Assembly (NCBI GenBank): GCA_003153055.1
Contig: PMBV01000264.1
Location: 1 to 36,623, forward strand
Length of the DNA stretch: 36,623 nt
Direction: 5' to 3'
From: Myxococcales bacterium
GTDB taxonomy: Bacteria > Myxococcota > Myxococcia > Myxococcales > Myxococcaceae
Part shown: positions 1 to 8,467 of the stretch, piece by piece
How the letters are laid out: each line of letters opens with the position of its first letter
Position numbering within the stretch: position 1 is the first letter of the stretch
The notes under the pieces: model-generated
Told to the model about the DNA's origin: nothing
Databases searched by the model: none
The model's input: only the letters and a program-made list of their open reading frames with translations
Position numbers and translations under genes: made by a program

Positions 1-1530
1 CCGGCCACGGTTGCGGGAACAGTAGCCGAAGACTCCACCTTCGCCAACACCGAGCGTGCCGCGATCGAGGTGGAAAGACTGACTCGCAAGGTCGCCGAGG
101 ACTTTGCGCGAGAGCACCCTCACGCGGGGCCGCAGAAGGAGCAGCGTGAAGTGCTGACTTCGATCACCACTGCCGTCGGGGGCGGGTTGCCTCGCTTCTG
201 GTTCGCGGTGAACCCCCGTCAGGCTCAGCTCAGCTACGCCCAACTCCTTGTGAAGGTGAAAGACAAGTACGACACCGCCGAGCTCGTTCGCCGGCTCCAG
301 ACCGAGTTCGACCGCTCGCTCGTCGGCGCCCGCGCCGACGCAGAGCAACTCGAGACAGGAGAGCCCGTGGGTATTCCAGTCTCCATTCGGTTCATCGGTG
401 ACGACGGCGTCGAGCTGCGGAGACTCGCAGAGCGAGCGAAGCGTGCCTTACGGGCGGTGCCGACGGCCACCAAAGTTCGCGACGACTGGGGCGGCGACAC
501 GATGGTGTTGCCGATTCTGGTCGATCCCGACCGAGCCAACCTCTCAGGTGTGACCAATGCCGACGTGGCGCTCTCCGCGGTGGCCGCGACCAGCGGTATG
601 AAAGTGACGACGCTCCGCCAGAAGGACCGTGAGATCCCAGTGATGATTCGCTTACGCGCCACTGAGCGGCAGCGTTTCGAAGACCTGAAGAATCTCTATG
701 TCTTCTCGGCCCACGACGTGAAGGATACGGGCAAGGTGCCGCTGCAACAGGTCGCGTCTCTCCACTTCGACATGCAGCCAGAGAAGATCGCGCGGCGGGA
801 CCACTTTCGCACCATCACCGTCTCGGCCTTTCCGGCCGAAGGCACCCTCGCCTCTCAGACGCTCTCGGCGGGGCTGCCTGCGCTGCGAGAGATCGAACGA
901 CAGCTGCCGCCTGGATATCGAATGGAGATCGGCGGCGAACAGGAGGCCCAGCAGCGAGGCTTCAAGCAAGTGGCCATGGCCCTCCTGTTGTCGGTTGGGC
1001 TCATTTACCTGGTGCTTGTCTTCGAGTTCCGCAGCGCGGTCAAGCCGCTCATCGTGTTCGCCGCAATCCCCTTCGGCGCGGTCGGGGCGCTGGGCGCGCT
1101 CTCGCTCGCCGGGGTGCCCTTCGGGTTCATGGGCTTTCTGGGCATCGCCAGCCTGGTGGGGGTCATCGTCAGCCACGTGGTCGTGCTCTTCGACTTCATT
1201 GAGGAGGCTCACGAGGCAGGGATGCCCTTGAGAGAGGCGCTCATCGAAGCGGGAATCGTGCGCTTGCGGCCAGTGATGATCACCGTGGCGGCGACTGTGT
1301 TCGGGTTGATACCTCTCGCCTTGCACGGTGGCCCCCTCTGGGAGCCCCTCTGCTACGCGCAGATCGGTGGGCTTTCGATCGCGGCGTTCATCACGCTGCT
1401 GCTGGTGCCAGTGATGTACTCGGTCTTCGTGCTCGATCTGCGCATTCTCTCCTGGGGCTCCTGGGGGCACCCGGTGAAGGAGCAGTCGACGACAGAGGAA
1501 CCGCTCACACCGGCTTCATCCGAGCGCTGA
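1..1530 (+). CDS. RND-family efflux pump inner-membrane protein (5' end outside window)
   Basis: The frame is open from base 1, so this is the C-terminal ~509 residues of a longer gene; a full RND permease is about 1000-1050 residues. RND pumps are proton-driven trimeric exporters of the inner membrane that work with a periplasmic adaptor and a TolC channel. The visible part holds the second periplasmic porter region and then the last transmembrane bundle, with the stretches LLLSVGLIYLVLVFEF, KPLIVFAAIPFGAVGALGAL, GFMGFLGIASLVGVIVSHVV, RPVMITVAATVFGLIPLAL and GGLSIAAFITLLLVPVMYS, all in RND order. The GPLWEPLCYAQIGGL segment is typical of HAE-like pumps. TM10 reads GVIVSHVVVLFDF where many pumps have N-N or K-N. 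The residues of the proton relay in TM4 are not in the window. The tolC-type gene follows after 18 bases, so the two are likely co-transcribed. Substrate cannot be told. Confidence 0.93.
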   Translation, partial: PATVAGTVAEDSTFANTERAAIEVERLTRKVAEDFAREHPHAGPQKEQREVLTSITTAVGGGLPRFWFAVNPRQAQLSYAQLLVKVKDKYDTAELVRRLQTEFDRSLVGARADAEQLETGEPVGIPVSIRFIGDDGVELRRLAERAKRALRAVPTATKVRDDWGGDTMVLPILVDPDRANLSGVTNADVALSAVAATSGMKVTTLRQKDREIPVMIRLRATERQRFEDLKNLYVFSAHDVKDTGKVPLQQVASLHFDMQPEKIARRDHFRTITVSAFPAEGTLASQTLSAGLPALREIERQLPPGYRMEIGGEQEAQQRGFKQVAMALLLSVGLIYLVLVFEFRSAVKPLIVFAAIPFGAVGALGALSLAGVPFGFMGFLGIASLVGVIVSHVVVLFDFIEEAHEAGMPLREALIEAGIVRLRPVMITVAATVFGLIPLALHGGPLWEPLCYAQIGGLSIAAFITLLLVPVMYSVFVLDLRILSWGSWGHPVKEQSTTEEPLTPASSER

Positions 1531-1548
1531 TTCTAAAGGAAGAACACC

Positions 1549-2940
1549 ATGTCACTCGCACTTCTCATAGCTCTCAGTCTGGGTCAGGCGCCCGCTGCCG
1601 CGCTTTCTCTGGGCGAGGCCTACCAGCAGGCCCAAGCGAAGAACGCGGACCTGAAGGTGGCGCGCCTTCGATTCCAGCAAGCCCAGCTCAATCTGCAAAA
1701 GGTCTGGACACACCAGTTACCCCAGGTCGAGGCCTACGGCACCTACGCGCGGAATTCGAGCGAAGTCTCCTTCCAGATTCCCTCGGGCTATTACGTGCGC
1801 ACCGTCGGCTCGACCGCGCTCAATGGGCCCGCCTATGACCCGTCGAGGCCCATCTCGACTTCGAACCCGCCGGGGACTGCGTCGAATACCATCATCGTCC
1901 CCTCGGGCTACAACAAGACCACGCTGCTCAAGGAGAACCAGCTCGGCGCAGCGGTGACGCTCACAGTACCCCTGTTGGTTCCCGAGCTTTGGCCGAAGTT
2001 CCACGAGGCCGAGCTTGGCGAGGACCTGGCGAAAGAGCGAGTCGAGCAGGCGCGGCGCGATGTGCTCTTCGCGGTAGCCGAGCTGTACTACCAAGCCGCG
2101 GCGCTCAAGGAGGGCGTGCTGGTCCAAGAGCGCATCTTGGAGAATGTCCTTGCGCACGAGCGCGACGCCCAGGCCAGGGTGAGGGCCGGCGCGCTCGCAC
2201 ACATTGGCCTCGTGCGGGCGCAGCTCGACCGGACGCGTACTGAGCAGGACCTCTTGAGGGCACGGAATTCGTACGCCGCCGCTCGGAGCGCACTGGCGTC
2301 GCTCCTCGGTCGCGAGGACGACTTCGAGGTGGGGCGCCCTGAAGAGCCGACCATTCCCGAGTCCTCTGCTGACCTGGATACGGTGGCCATGGCGCAGCGA
2401 CCAGATCTTGAGGTCGCCCGCAGGCAAGTGAGGCTCTCCGAGGCAAGCGCGCGAAGTGTGCCATACAAGTACGCGCCGTCCGTGGCCGCGACGGCCCTGT
2501 TGCTCACGAGCAACGGCGACCTGTTTGCCGCGAATCACGGCATGTGGTCTGCCTCGGTGCTCATGAAGTGGACGCTATGGGACGGCGGGCAGCGCGAGGT
2601 CGAGCTGAAGGAGGCGCGGCTCAAGGCGCTGGAAGCGAACGCGACGGTGGACGCCTCCGTCGCACGGGTCCACGACGAGGTGCGACGCGCGAAGCTCGAT
2701 CTGACGAGCGCACGCGCGAATCGGCTCAAGGCCCAGGAGCAGCTCAGCCTCGCTCGAGAGAACGAGAGCATCATCACGAAGAACTTCAGCGCGGGGGCCG
2801 CCTCGCCCGTCGACCTCTCCGACGCGACCACCGCCCTATCGAACGCGGAGACCTCCGTCGTCGCCGAGTCCCTCAACGCTCAGCTCGCTGCGCTGCGGTT
2901 GCTTCGCGCGACCGGGGCCTTCAGTCCAGGAACACCGTGA
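1549..2940 (+). CDS. TolC-type outer membrane efflux channel
   Basis: This 463-residue protein belongs to the outer-membrane efflux (OEP/TolC) family, which forms the trimeric exit duct for RND pumps. It starts with a short hydrophobic signal peptide (SLALLIALSLGQAPAAAL) and then SLGEAYQQAQAKNADLKVA, the characteristic opening helix of OEP proteins. Two copies of the long helical hairpin unit follow, the second beginning near DLEVARRQVRLSEASA and closing with NFSAGAASPVDLSDATTALSNAE, which is a strong family signature. The length is normal. The ATG at 1549 is preceded by AAAGGAAGA with good spacing. It lies 18 bases after the RND stop, and its own stop overlaps the next start by one base, which supports a single transcript with translational coupling. 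The periplasmic adaptor (HlyD-type) is not in the window and is probably encoded upstream of base 1. Confidence 0.95.
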   Translation: MSLALLIALSLGQAPAAALSLGEAYQQAQAKNADLKVARLRFQQAQLNLQKVWTHQLPQVEAYGTYARNSSEVSFQIPSGYYVRTVGSTALNGPAYDPSRPISTSNPPGTASNTIIVPSGYNKTTLLKENQLGAAVTLTVPLLVPELWPKFHEAELGEDLAKERVEQARRDVLFAVAELYYQAAALKEGVLVQERILENVLAHERDAQARVRAGALAHIGLVRAQLDRTRTEQDLLRARNSYAAARSALASLLGREDDFEVGRPEEPTIPESSADLDTVAMAQRPDLEVARRQVRLSEASARSVPYKYAPSVAATALLLTSNGDLFAANHGMWSASVLMKWTLWDGGQREVELKEARLKALEANATVDASVARVHDEVRRAKLDLTSARANRLKAQEQLSLARENESIITKNFSAGAASPVDLSDATTALSNAETSVVAESLNAQLAALRLLRATGAFSPGTP

Positions 2941-4994
2941 TGCAAATGCGAAAACCATTCATGGGGCTCTCGTACGCGGTATTGCTCGTGGCGGCGCTCG
3001 CCGCCTGTGGCCAGTCACCCACGCCGACGACGAAGGTCTCGTTCGCCGGGTCGTCGACGGTCGTCGGGAATGCTGATGGTGGGCAGCCTCGTCTCAGGCT
3101 CTACGGCGCAAAGGACCTGGTGACGGCCGATGCCCCAAAGGTGCTGGCGGAGACCGATGTCGACGCCGACGGCGGGTGGTCTGCGCCAAGCGTCGATGTG
3201 ACAGCCGTGAACGATGGCCTCGTCGTCCTCTCAAATGGCTCAGAGTTCCTCTTCCCCACCATCAGTGGGGTGGTGAACTACTCGAATGAAGCGACCAAGA
3301 CGGACAAGGGAGACGCGAGGACCTTCGTCGTCTCGCGCGAAGAGGCGGGCCGAGTGGCGGCACTCCTCGGGAGGCCTGAGCTGCTCGACAGTGGCTTCGT
3401 CATGGGCGTGGTGACTGACGGCGCGCAGCCTCTGGCGGGCGCTCGCGTCAGTGCTGGCGGCGTGCTGGCGCTCAACGTCTATTACCTTTCGCCCGACCTC
3501 AAGAGTGTCTCCAGAACCGAGACGTCAGCCAGCGGCCTCTTCGTTGTCGCGGCTGACCCAGCGCTTCTGTTCCTCGACCTCGACGCGGCCAAGAGCGGCC
3601 ATGCGTTTTCAACCACCATCGCGCCACTGAAGAGTGGCGCCTGCAGCTTCGCGGTGGTGCAGCAGTCAGCCGACTCGCCCACTGTGCGCATCAAGGTGGG
3701 TGGGACGGTTACGTCGCTGGACTCGACCACTGTCGTAGGGGCGACTGTAGAAGTGTTGTCGCCGTACGACTTGGTGAACTCGGCTGGCGCGAACGCGCTG
3801 GACGGCGGCGCTGGACGGGTCGTGGGCGGTGACGTCTTCGACCTCGAGAGCGTCGACGTCACCGACGTCTCGCAGGGAGTGCTGGCCCGAGTGACGGGAA
3901 CTGGGCTGTACCCGACGGTCAGCGGCCTCACGCAATGGGCGAGCGAAGCCGACGTGGACAAGGTGGCGATGACGCAGGCGAGGGTGTTCGCGGTGTCGGC
4001 GACCCTGGTGACGACGCTCGCGACAAAGATGCCAGCGGCGACATTGCTGGCGGAGGGCTTCGTGATGGGCGTGGTGAGTGATGGCACGATGCCAGTGGCG
4101 GGCGCAGTGGTGGGCCGTGTAGACGGGAAGGCCCTGACGGTCTTGTACCCCGACTCCACCTTCACCCGCTTCGACGGGACCGCGACGTCGGCCAGTGGCC
4201 TCTTCGTGTTGGGGCCTGGCCAAGCCGTGTCACAGGTTTCTGTGACGGCGACGAAGGCTGGGTGGAGCTTCAGGTCGACGACGCTGCTTCAGTCGAGGGG
4301 ACAATGCTATTTCGCTGCGCTCGTACCCGATATTTCGCACCCCCCCGTGACGATCAACGTGTCGGGAATTGTCACTCCGTTTGGGGCGGCCTCGGTTGGC
4401 GGCGCGACGCTGTCGGTATTCGCGCCATACGACTTTGCCAGGGCGCTGGTGCCGATCTCTCTGATGAGCACGTCGGTGACGTCGACCTCCACGTTCTCGG
4501 CGCCCGCGATCGTGGTGACGAACGTCTCAGGAGGACTCTTTGCGGAGGTCTCCGACAACTCCGGTCGGCTCTACGCGACAGTGAGCGGCCTGACGCAGTG
4601 GGCGAGTGAGGCAGATGCTGACAAGAAGGGGCTCACCTCTGCGCAGGTGTTCGCCACGCCGCTCAGTCTCGCACAAGAACTCGCCACCGGCCTCGGCCAG
4701 CCGACCCTGTTGGCGACCGGCTTCATCCTCGGCGTTGTCACTGATGGCTCGGCTGGTGTCGCGGGGGCCAGAGTCTCCCGGGTCGATGGAAGGGCGTTGG
4801 TGGTGCTCTACCCCGATTCGACCTTCAGCGCGTTTGGCGCGAGCACCTCGGCGACGGGGCTCTTCCTGATCGTCGACCAATCCGGACTCAGCCAGGTGTC
4901 GATTCTCGCGACCGCCGGCTCAGTCACTTTCGGGCCCGTAGTGTTGGTGCCCCGCCCCGGTACCTGCTTCGCGCCCGTGCTTCGCCCTCGGTAG
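2940..4994 (+). CDS. Lipoprotein of three tandem ~215-residue repeats, function unknown
   Basis: I start this gene at ATG 2940, which overlaps the TolC stop by one base; the reading frame is open further upstream but there it lies inside the TolC gene. The product is 684 residues with a lipoprotein signal (KPFMGLSYAVLLVAALAAC, lipidated Cys23). The mature protein is three copies of one unit. Each unit contains an entry strand (VSFAGSSTVVG, IKVGGTVTSLD, INVSGIVTPFG), a middle motif (LFPTISGVVNYSNEA, LYPTVSGLTQWASEADVDK, LYATVSGLTQWASEADADK) and a carboxypeptidase-regulatory-like block (GFVMGVVTDGAQPLAGARV, GFVMGVVSDGTMPVAGAVV, GFILGVVTDGSAGVAGARV) ending in (S)ASGLF or SATGLF. The fold is probably all-beta and it would sit in the periplasm or on the outer membrane. 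I know of no standard RND operon member like this. Its position suggests an accessory role in the pump, or cargo or envelope attachment; that is inference only. Confidence 0.85.
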   Translation: MQMRKPFMGLSYAVLLVAALAACGQSPTPTTKVSFAGSSTVVGNADGGQPRLRLYGAKDLVTADAPKVLAETDVDADGGWSAPSVDVTAVNDGLVVLSNGSEFLFPTISGVVNYSNEATKTDKGDARTFVVSREEAGRVAALLGRPELLDSGFVMGVVTDGAQPLAGARVSAGGVLALNVYYLSPDLKSVSRTETSASGLFVVAADPALLFLDLDAAKSGHAFSTTIAPLKSGACSFAVVQQSADSPTVRIKVGGTVTSLDSTTVVGATVEVLSPYDLVNSAGANALDGGAGRVVGGDVFDLESVDVTDVSQGVLARVTGTGLYPTVSGLTQWASEADVDKVAMTQARVFAVSATLVTTLATKMPAATLLAEGFVMGVVSDGTMPVAGAVVGRVDGKALTVLYPDSTFTRFDGTATSASGLFVLGPGQAVSQVSVTATKAGWSFRSTTLLQSRGQCYFAALVPDISHPPVTINVSGIVTPFGAASVGGATLSVFAPYDFARALVPISLMSTSVTSTSTFSAPAIVVTNVSGGLFAEVSDNSGRLYATVSGLTQWASEADADKKGLTSAQVFATPLSLAQELATGLGQPTLLATGFILGVVTDGSAGVAGARVSRVDGRALVVLYPDSTFSAFGASTSATGLFLIVDQSGLSQVSILATAGSVTFGPVVLVPRPGTCFAPVLRPR
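3030..4990 (+). repeat. Three tandem ~655-bp coding repeats
   Basis: These are the DNA counterpart of the three protein units of the lipoprotein above, at roughly 3030-3680, 3685-4345 and 4350-4990. The second and third copies are more alike (for example SGLTQWASEAD and YPDSTF appear in both) than either is to the first. This suggests that one duplication is more recent than the other. Confidence 0.7.
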
Positions 4995-5016
4995 CGGCCG
5001 ACAAGGAAGACCCAGA

Positions 5017-5742
5017 ATGCTGACCAGAAACAGGTGGGTGCTGACGAGCTTGTTGATGGCGTCCATAGCACTCGCAGATGAGGCGGAGACTCCCGATGCG
5101 CTGTGGCTCAAGCGAGATGAGCCCGGAGCCACCCAGAAGATCGCGGCGCACCTTCAAGCGTCGCTTGAGGGCCAAGCAGAGGACTTCGAGACGCTGTGGC
5201 GCATGTCACGCCTCCGATTCTGGATGGCCGAGACGACGCCGGACGCCGCGCAAAGAGCGAAGTACCTGAAGGAGGGCGTCGACTTCGGTGAGAAGGCCGG
5301 CCGGAAGAACCCACAGAGCGTGAAGGGCTTCTATTGGGCCGCCGTGAACCTGGGCTCGTATGCGGAGGTCTCCGGCATCCTGCGAGCTCTTCAGGAGGGT
5401 CTCGAGCCACGCCTGGTGAAGCTCCTCGACACCGCCATCACACTCGATGCGAACTTCGATGGCGGCGCTCCCCACGTGGTGAAAGGCCGCTATTATTCGT
5501 TGTTGCCTTGGCCAAAGCGGGACCTCGACCGTTCACGCGACGAACTACTCCTGGCGCTGAAGGTCAACCCTGCCAACCCTCGCGCCCTGGTCTTTCTCGC
5601 CGAGACCTACCTGATGGCAGGGGAAGACGAGAAAGCCCAAGCCCTTCTCGCTCGCCTGCTGGAGGCGCGGCCGGTCCACGACCCTCCTGACGACAAGCGA
5701 ATGCTCGCACGGGCCCGCGAACTTGCCAAACGGCAGCACTGA
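5017..5742 (+). CDS. TatT-like helical-repeat (TPR) exported protein
   Basis: This 241-residue protein has a signal peptide (MLTRNRWVLTSLLMASIALA, cleavage predicted before DEAE) and an otherwise alpha-helical body resembling the TRAP-transporter T-component (TatT) family. The supporting motifs are LYxxAVNLG-like KGFYWAAVNLGSYAEVSG, the central LDTAITLDANFDGGAPHVVKG, the short turn YYSLLPWPKRDLDRSRDELL, and TPR-like helices LKVNPANPRALVFLAETYLM and EDEKAQALLARLLEA. TatT proteins are periplasmic TPR-like scaffolds; in Treponema one pairs with a TRAP binding protein. No TRAP permease is seen here. AAGGAAG stands 7 bases before the ATG, and the gene follows the repeat lipoprotein by 22 bases. 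It is therefore probably the last gene of the efflux operon, where it may bind a ligand or link the complex to the envelope (inference). Confidence 0.82.
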   Translation: MLTRNRWVLTSLLMASIALADEAETPDALWLKRDEPGATQKIAAHLQASLEGQAEDFETLWRMSRLRFWMAETTPDAAQRAKYLKEGVDFGEKAGRKNPQSVKGFYWAAVNLGSYAEVSGILRALQEGLEPRLVKLLDTAITLDANFDGGAPHVVKGRYYSLLPWPKRDLDRSRDELLLALKVNPANPRALVFLAETYLMAGEDEKAQALLARLLEARPVHDPPDDKRMLARARELAKRQH

Positions 5743-5833
5743 TTCGCAACCGCAATACAACTCCGACTCTTCCAATGAAGAAGACCCATGGTTAATCTTG
5801 ACCGAGAATTTCGATGTGGCACGAGGAGGTCGC

Positions 5834-5953
5834 ATGAAAATCTATGATATGGTCGATAGCGCAAAACCCACCCCGAACGCCGAGGGGAGCGCCTCGCGGC
5901 TCGTTCGGCGCTCCGACCCCGATGAGCCACGGGTGGGAGGATGGGCCACGTGA
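5834..5953 (+). CDS. 39-residue small ORF with near-perfect ribosome binding site
   Basis: The sequence GAGGAGGT at 5823-5830 lies 3 bases before ATG 5834, one of the best Shine-Dalgarno matches in the window. The product would be a 39-residue peptide beginning MKIYDMVDSAKPTPNAEG and ending VGGWAT, with no signal peptide or membrane segment. Its TGA (5951-5953) overlaps a GTG at 5950 that is in frame with the next gene, giving a GTGA coupling junction. It sits in a locally A/T-richer stretch. I do not recognise the peptide. It could be a translated small protein, a leader peptide controlling the downstream enzyme, or the N-terminal part of that enzyme displaced by a frameshift. Confidence 0.45.
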   Translation: MKIYDMVDSAKPTPNAEGSASRLVRRSDPDEPRVGGWAT

Positions 5954-6837
5954 AGCTTCGGCGCCGAACGGATTCCAGTCTGCCCCGAGGCAGCGCCTTG
6001 CAGAGCGAGTCCGACGGCCGCTGGGAGGATCTGCCGCCCGATGCGCTCTCATGGCTTCAGGCCCTACCGCCCGAGATGGCTGGTGATGGCGAGGGGGCGC
6101 TGCCGTTTCAGCCGAAGTCCTTTCGCGACTGCATGCTCTACGAGCGGCACTGGGTGCAGTCTTCCCGTGGCTATGCGCGCCGGTTTCTGCCTGTCGTCTT
6201 TCGCCTCAGCCAGGCCTATGAGGCGCTGCTCCGCCGGCCGTTTCCTCCCTTTCGACCGGCAGCGCTCTGGCGTCGTCAGCCCGTGTATTACTTCGGCAAT
6301 CACCTGACGATCGTGCCGAGCGGAGCGCCCGTGCGGGTTCCCGATTACACCCAGGCCCTCGACTACGAGCTGGAGCTGGCGTGGGTGTTGGCCAAGCCGC
6401 TCTTCAACGCGACACCCAGCGAGGCATTGGAGGCCATCGGAGGCTTCGTCGTCCTCAACGATTTCTCGGCCCGGGATGTACAGCGAGCAGAAATGCAGAC
6501 GGGGCTGGGGCCTCAGAAATCGAAGCACTTCCTGAGCTCCATTTCTCAGACCCTGGCGACCGCCGACGAGATCCTGCCGCGAGTAGACCAGCTCGCCGCC
6601 TGGGTGGAGATCAACGGGCAGTGCGTGGCTCGCACCTCGACACAGGGCATGCGCTGGAGCCCCGGCGAGGTGTTGGCACATCTGTCCCGGAGTGAGCATC
6701 TTTATGCTGGCGAGCTGATCGCCACCGGAACGCTCCCTGACGGCAGCGGAATGGAGACAGGGAACTGGTTGCGGCAAGGCGACCGGCTGCGGCTGGTCAT
6801 CGAGCCCATCGGAGAGATCGTCCATGTCATAGGCTGA
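5941..6837 (+). CDS. Fumarylacetoacetate hydrolase (FAH) family protein
   Basis: The 298-residue product carries the FAH-family core, a metal-dependent fold that hydrolyses, decarboxylates or isomerises acyl-pyruvate or oxo-acid type substrates in the cytoplasm. The visible landmarks are YYFGNHLTIV, then DYELELAWVLAKPL (the E-x-E metal ligands), GFVVLNDFSARDVQ (with the conserved Asp), GQCVARTSTQGMRWSPGEVLAHLS, GELIATGTLPDGSGME, and the closing GDRLRLVIEPIGEI. The N-terminal ~90 residues are extra relative to minimal family members, resembling the longer FAH-type proteins. ATG 5941 directly abuts GGGAGG (5935-5940), so that site cannot serve it. GTG 5950 has the right 9-base spacing and overlaps the stop of the preceding small ORF, so the true start may be 5950. 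The exact substrate cannot be inferred from context. Confidence 0.88.
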   Translation: MGHVKLRRRTDSSLPRGSALQSESDGRWEDLPPDALSWLQALPPEMAGDGEGALPFQPKSFRDCMLYERHWVQSSRGYARRFLPVVFRLSQAYEALLRRPFPPFRPAALWRRQPVYYFGNHLTIVPSGAPVRVPDYTQALDYELELAWVLAKPLFNATPSEALEAIGGFVVLNDFSARDVQRAEMQTGLGPQKSKHFLSSISQTLATADEILPRVDQLAAWVEINGQCVARTSTQGMRWSPGEVLAHLSRSEHLYAGELIATGTLPDGSGMETGNWLRQGDRLRLVIEPIGEIVHVIG

Positions 6838-6919
6838 CGCGGAACCCGATGCGCCGCCGCGCTTGCCGCCCGGACGCGTCGGTGGTTTCGTCTCACGGCA
6901 CCACCGGAGGATCGTCCCC

Positions 6920-7438
6920 TTGTTCGCCATGCTGCGTGACCGTCTCGATGCTTGGTGGTTGATCCTCGTGTTCGGCCTCATCTACTTCGTCTCACAGGCC
7001 ATCATCGGGGTGATCGTTCACCCGCTGGGGGCGGACATGCTCGTGGTGCAGACGACGCTGTCCGCGGACCACGTGCGCGAGATCTTCGCGCGCTGGGCGG
7101 CCGCGGGCTTGCTCGACACCTACGCGTCGCACTACCGCTTCGACAACGTTCACCCGCTCTGGTACGCGATGTTCCTCGCGACGGCCCTGGCGAAGGGGTT
7201 CAACGCCAACCGAGTTCCGCCGCGGTTCAACGCGCTGCTCGCCCTCCCGTTCGTGGCCGCTGCCTGCGACCTCACCGAAAATCTGTTTCACCTCTCGTAC
7301 CTTGCCGACCAGGCCAACATCACCCCTGCGCACGTGCTCATGAGCAACGGCGCGGCCATCGTGAAATGGGTCTTGGCCCTGGGCTGCGTGCTCGGCGCGG
7401 GCGGACTCGCGGTGCGGTCCAAGTTCGCGCGTGGGTGA
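6920..7438 (+). CDS. Four-helix integral membrane protein, unknown function
   Basis: The protein has about four transmembrane segments: WWLILVFGLIYFVSQAIIGV, a segment around HPLWYAMFLATALAKGF, FNALLALPFVAAACDLTENL and AIVKWVLALGCVLGAGGLA. I choose TTG 6920 because GGAGG at 6906-6910 lies 9 bases upstream. An ATG at 6929 is the alternative, and an open frame reaches back to 6863 without a site. No signal peptide, catalytic motif or family is recognised. It lies 82 bases after the FAH gene and 106 bases before the esterase gene on the same strand, so co-transcription is possible. Confidence 0.7.
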   Translation: MFAMLRDRLDAWWLILVFGLIYFVSQAIIGVIVHPLGADMLVVQTTLSADHVREIFARWAAAGLLDTYASHYRFDNVHPLWYAMFLATALAKGFNANRVPPRFNALLALPFVAAACDLTENLFHLSYLADQANITPAHVLMSNGAAIVKWVLALGCVLGAGGLAVRSKFARG

Positions 7439-7544
7439 GTGTGAAGTGACGTCATGCGGGCCGTTCCCCAGGCGCACATCACGCATCGAGATTATCGATC
7501 GCGATACCCCTGACCGTGAACGAAAGAAAGAGAGAGACGACGCC

Positions 7545-8429
7545 ATGTCGAAGGCCCAACTCGAGCAGATCCTCCAAATGAGCGCGAAGAACCCGCCCCC
7601 CGAGAACGCTACGCCCGAGGCGATGCGTTCGTGGTGGGAGGCAACGATGGCCGCGACCCCCGTCGTCGAGGGCTGCCGGATCGAACGGGTCGGGGCGGGC
7701 CCACTCGGAGGCGACCTCGTCCGCGCCCCCGGGTCCGACGGGAAGGATCTCATCATCTTCTACCACGGCGGTGGGTTCATCTTCGGCTCCAGCCGCTCGC
7801 ACCGGGTGATCGCCACGCACCTCTCCCGAGTGAGCGGCGGCCCGGTGCTGGCGGCCGACTACCGGCTCGCACCCGAGCACCCCGCGCCGGCGGCCCACGA
7901 CGACGCGTTCGCCACTTACGAGTGGGCGCTCGCGAACGGCTACTCGCCGAAGACCATGACGTTGTGCGGTGACTCCGCCGGCGGCAACCTCGCGCTCGCC
8001 ACGGCCCTCAGGGCACGGGACAGGGGGCTCGCGCTGCCGGGCGCGCTGGCGCTCTACTCCCCCGCGGTGGACCTGGCCAACGAGGGCGAGACGTTCAAGA
8101 CGCTCGCCGACGCTCCGCTCTTGACCCCCGAGCTGATGCGGCTCGTCGCCATGCTCTACGTCGGGGGCGGTGACGCGAAGGCCCGGGGCGTCTCGCCGCT
8201 CTATGCGGACTTTCGCGGGTTGCCGCCGACGCTCATCCACGTCGGGAGCTGGGAGATTCTGCTGTCTGACTCCTCCCGACTCGCCGAAGCGATGAGAAAG
8301 GCCGGGGTTCGGGTCGAGCTCAAAGTCTGGGACGGCATGTGCCACGACTGGCAGCTGTTCGCCCCCTTCCTCGACGAAGGCCTCAAGTCCATCGAGGAGA
8401 CCGCGACGTTCATCCGGGCGGCCCGCTGA
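7545..8429 (+). CDS. Alpha/beta hydrolase of the hormone-sensitive lipase family
   Basis: This 294-residue cytoplasmic enzyme carries the HSL (family IV) esterase signatures. His74 starts the oxyanion-hole motif HGGGF, Ser144 is the nucleophile in GDSAGG, and His267 sits in the C-terminal WDGMCHDW, with the acidic partner expected near LLSDSSRLAEAM. Further landmarks are ADYRLAPEHPAPAAHDD and LYSPAVDL, typical of the family. It would hydrolyse short-chain esters; no natural substrate is suggested. The frame is open back to 7431, but that region overlaps the preceding gene and does not read like protein, so ATG 7545 after a purine-rich stretch (GAAAGAAAGAGAGAGA) is preferred. The next gene converges from the other strand 38 bases away. 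Confidence 0.93.
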   Translation: MSKAQLEQILQMSAKNPPPENATPEAMRSWWEATMAATPVVEGCRIERVGAGPLGGDLVRAPGSDGKDLIIFYHGGGFIFGSSRSHRVIATHLSRVSGGPVLAADYRLAPEHPAPAAHDDAFATYEWALANGYSPKTMTLCGDSAGGNLALATALRARDRGLALPGALALYSPAVDLANEGETFKTLADAPLLTPELMRLVAMLYVGGGDAKARGVSPLYADFRGLPPTLIHVGSWEILLSDSSRLAEAMRKAGVRVELKVWDGMCHDWQLFAPFLDEGLKSIEETATFIRAAR

Positions 8430-8467
8430 CGTCGGCCCCGGGCGGGTGATGGAGACCGGGCATTCAG

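Noticed and set aside
7493..7506. TATCG-ATCG-CGATA inverted repeat upstream of the HSL esterase
   Set aside because: The arms are only 5 bp and no second copy was seen nearby; chance is likely. The nearby TGACGTCA is likewise too short to call an operator.
8421..8446. CCCGC/GCGGG possible terminator between the convergent esterase and exported-protein genes
   Set aside because: The stem is only 5 bp with a 15-base loop in GC-rich sequence, so it is too weak to support.
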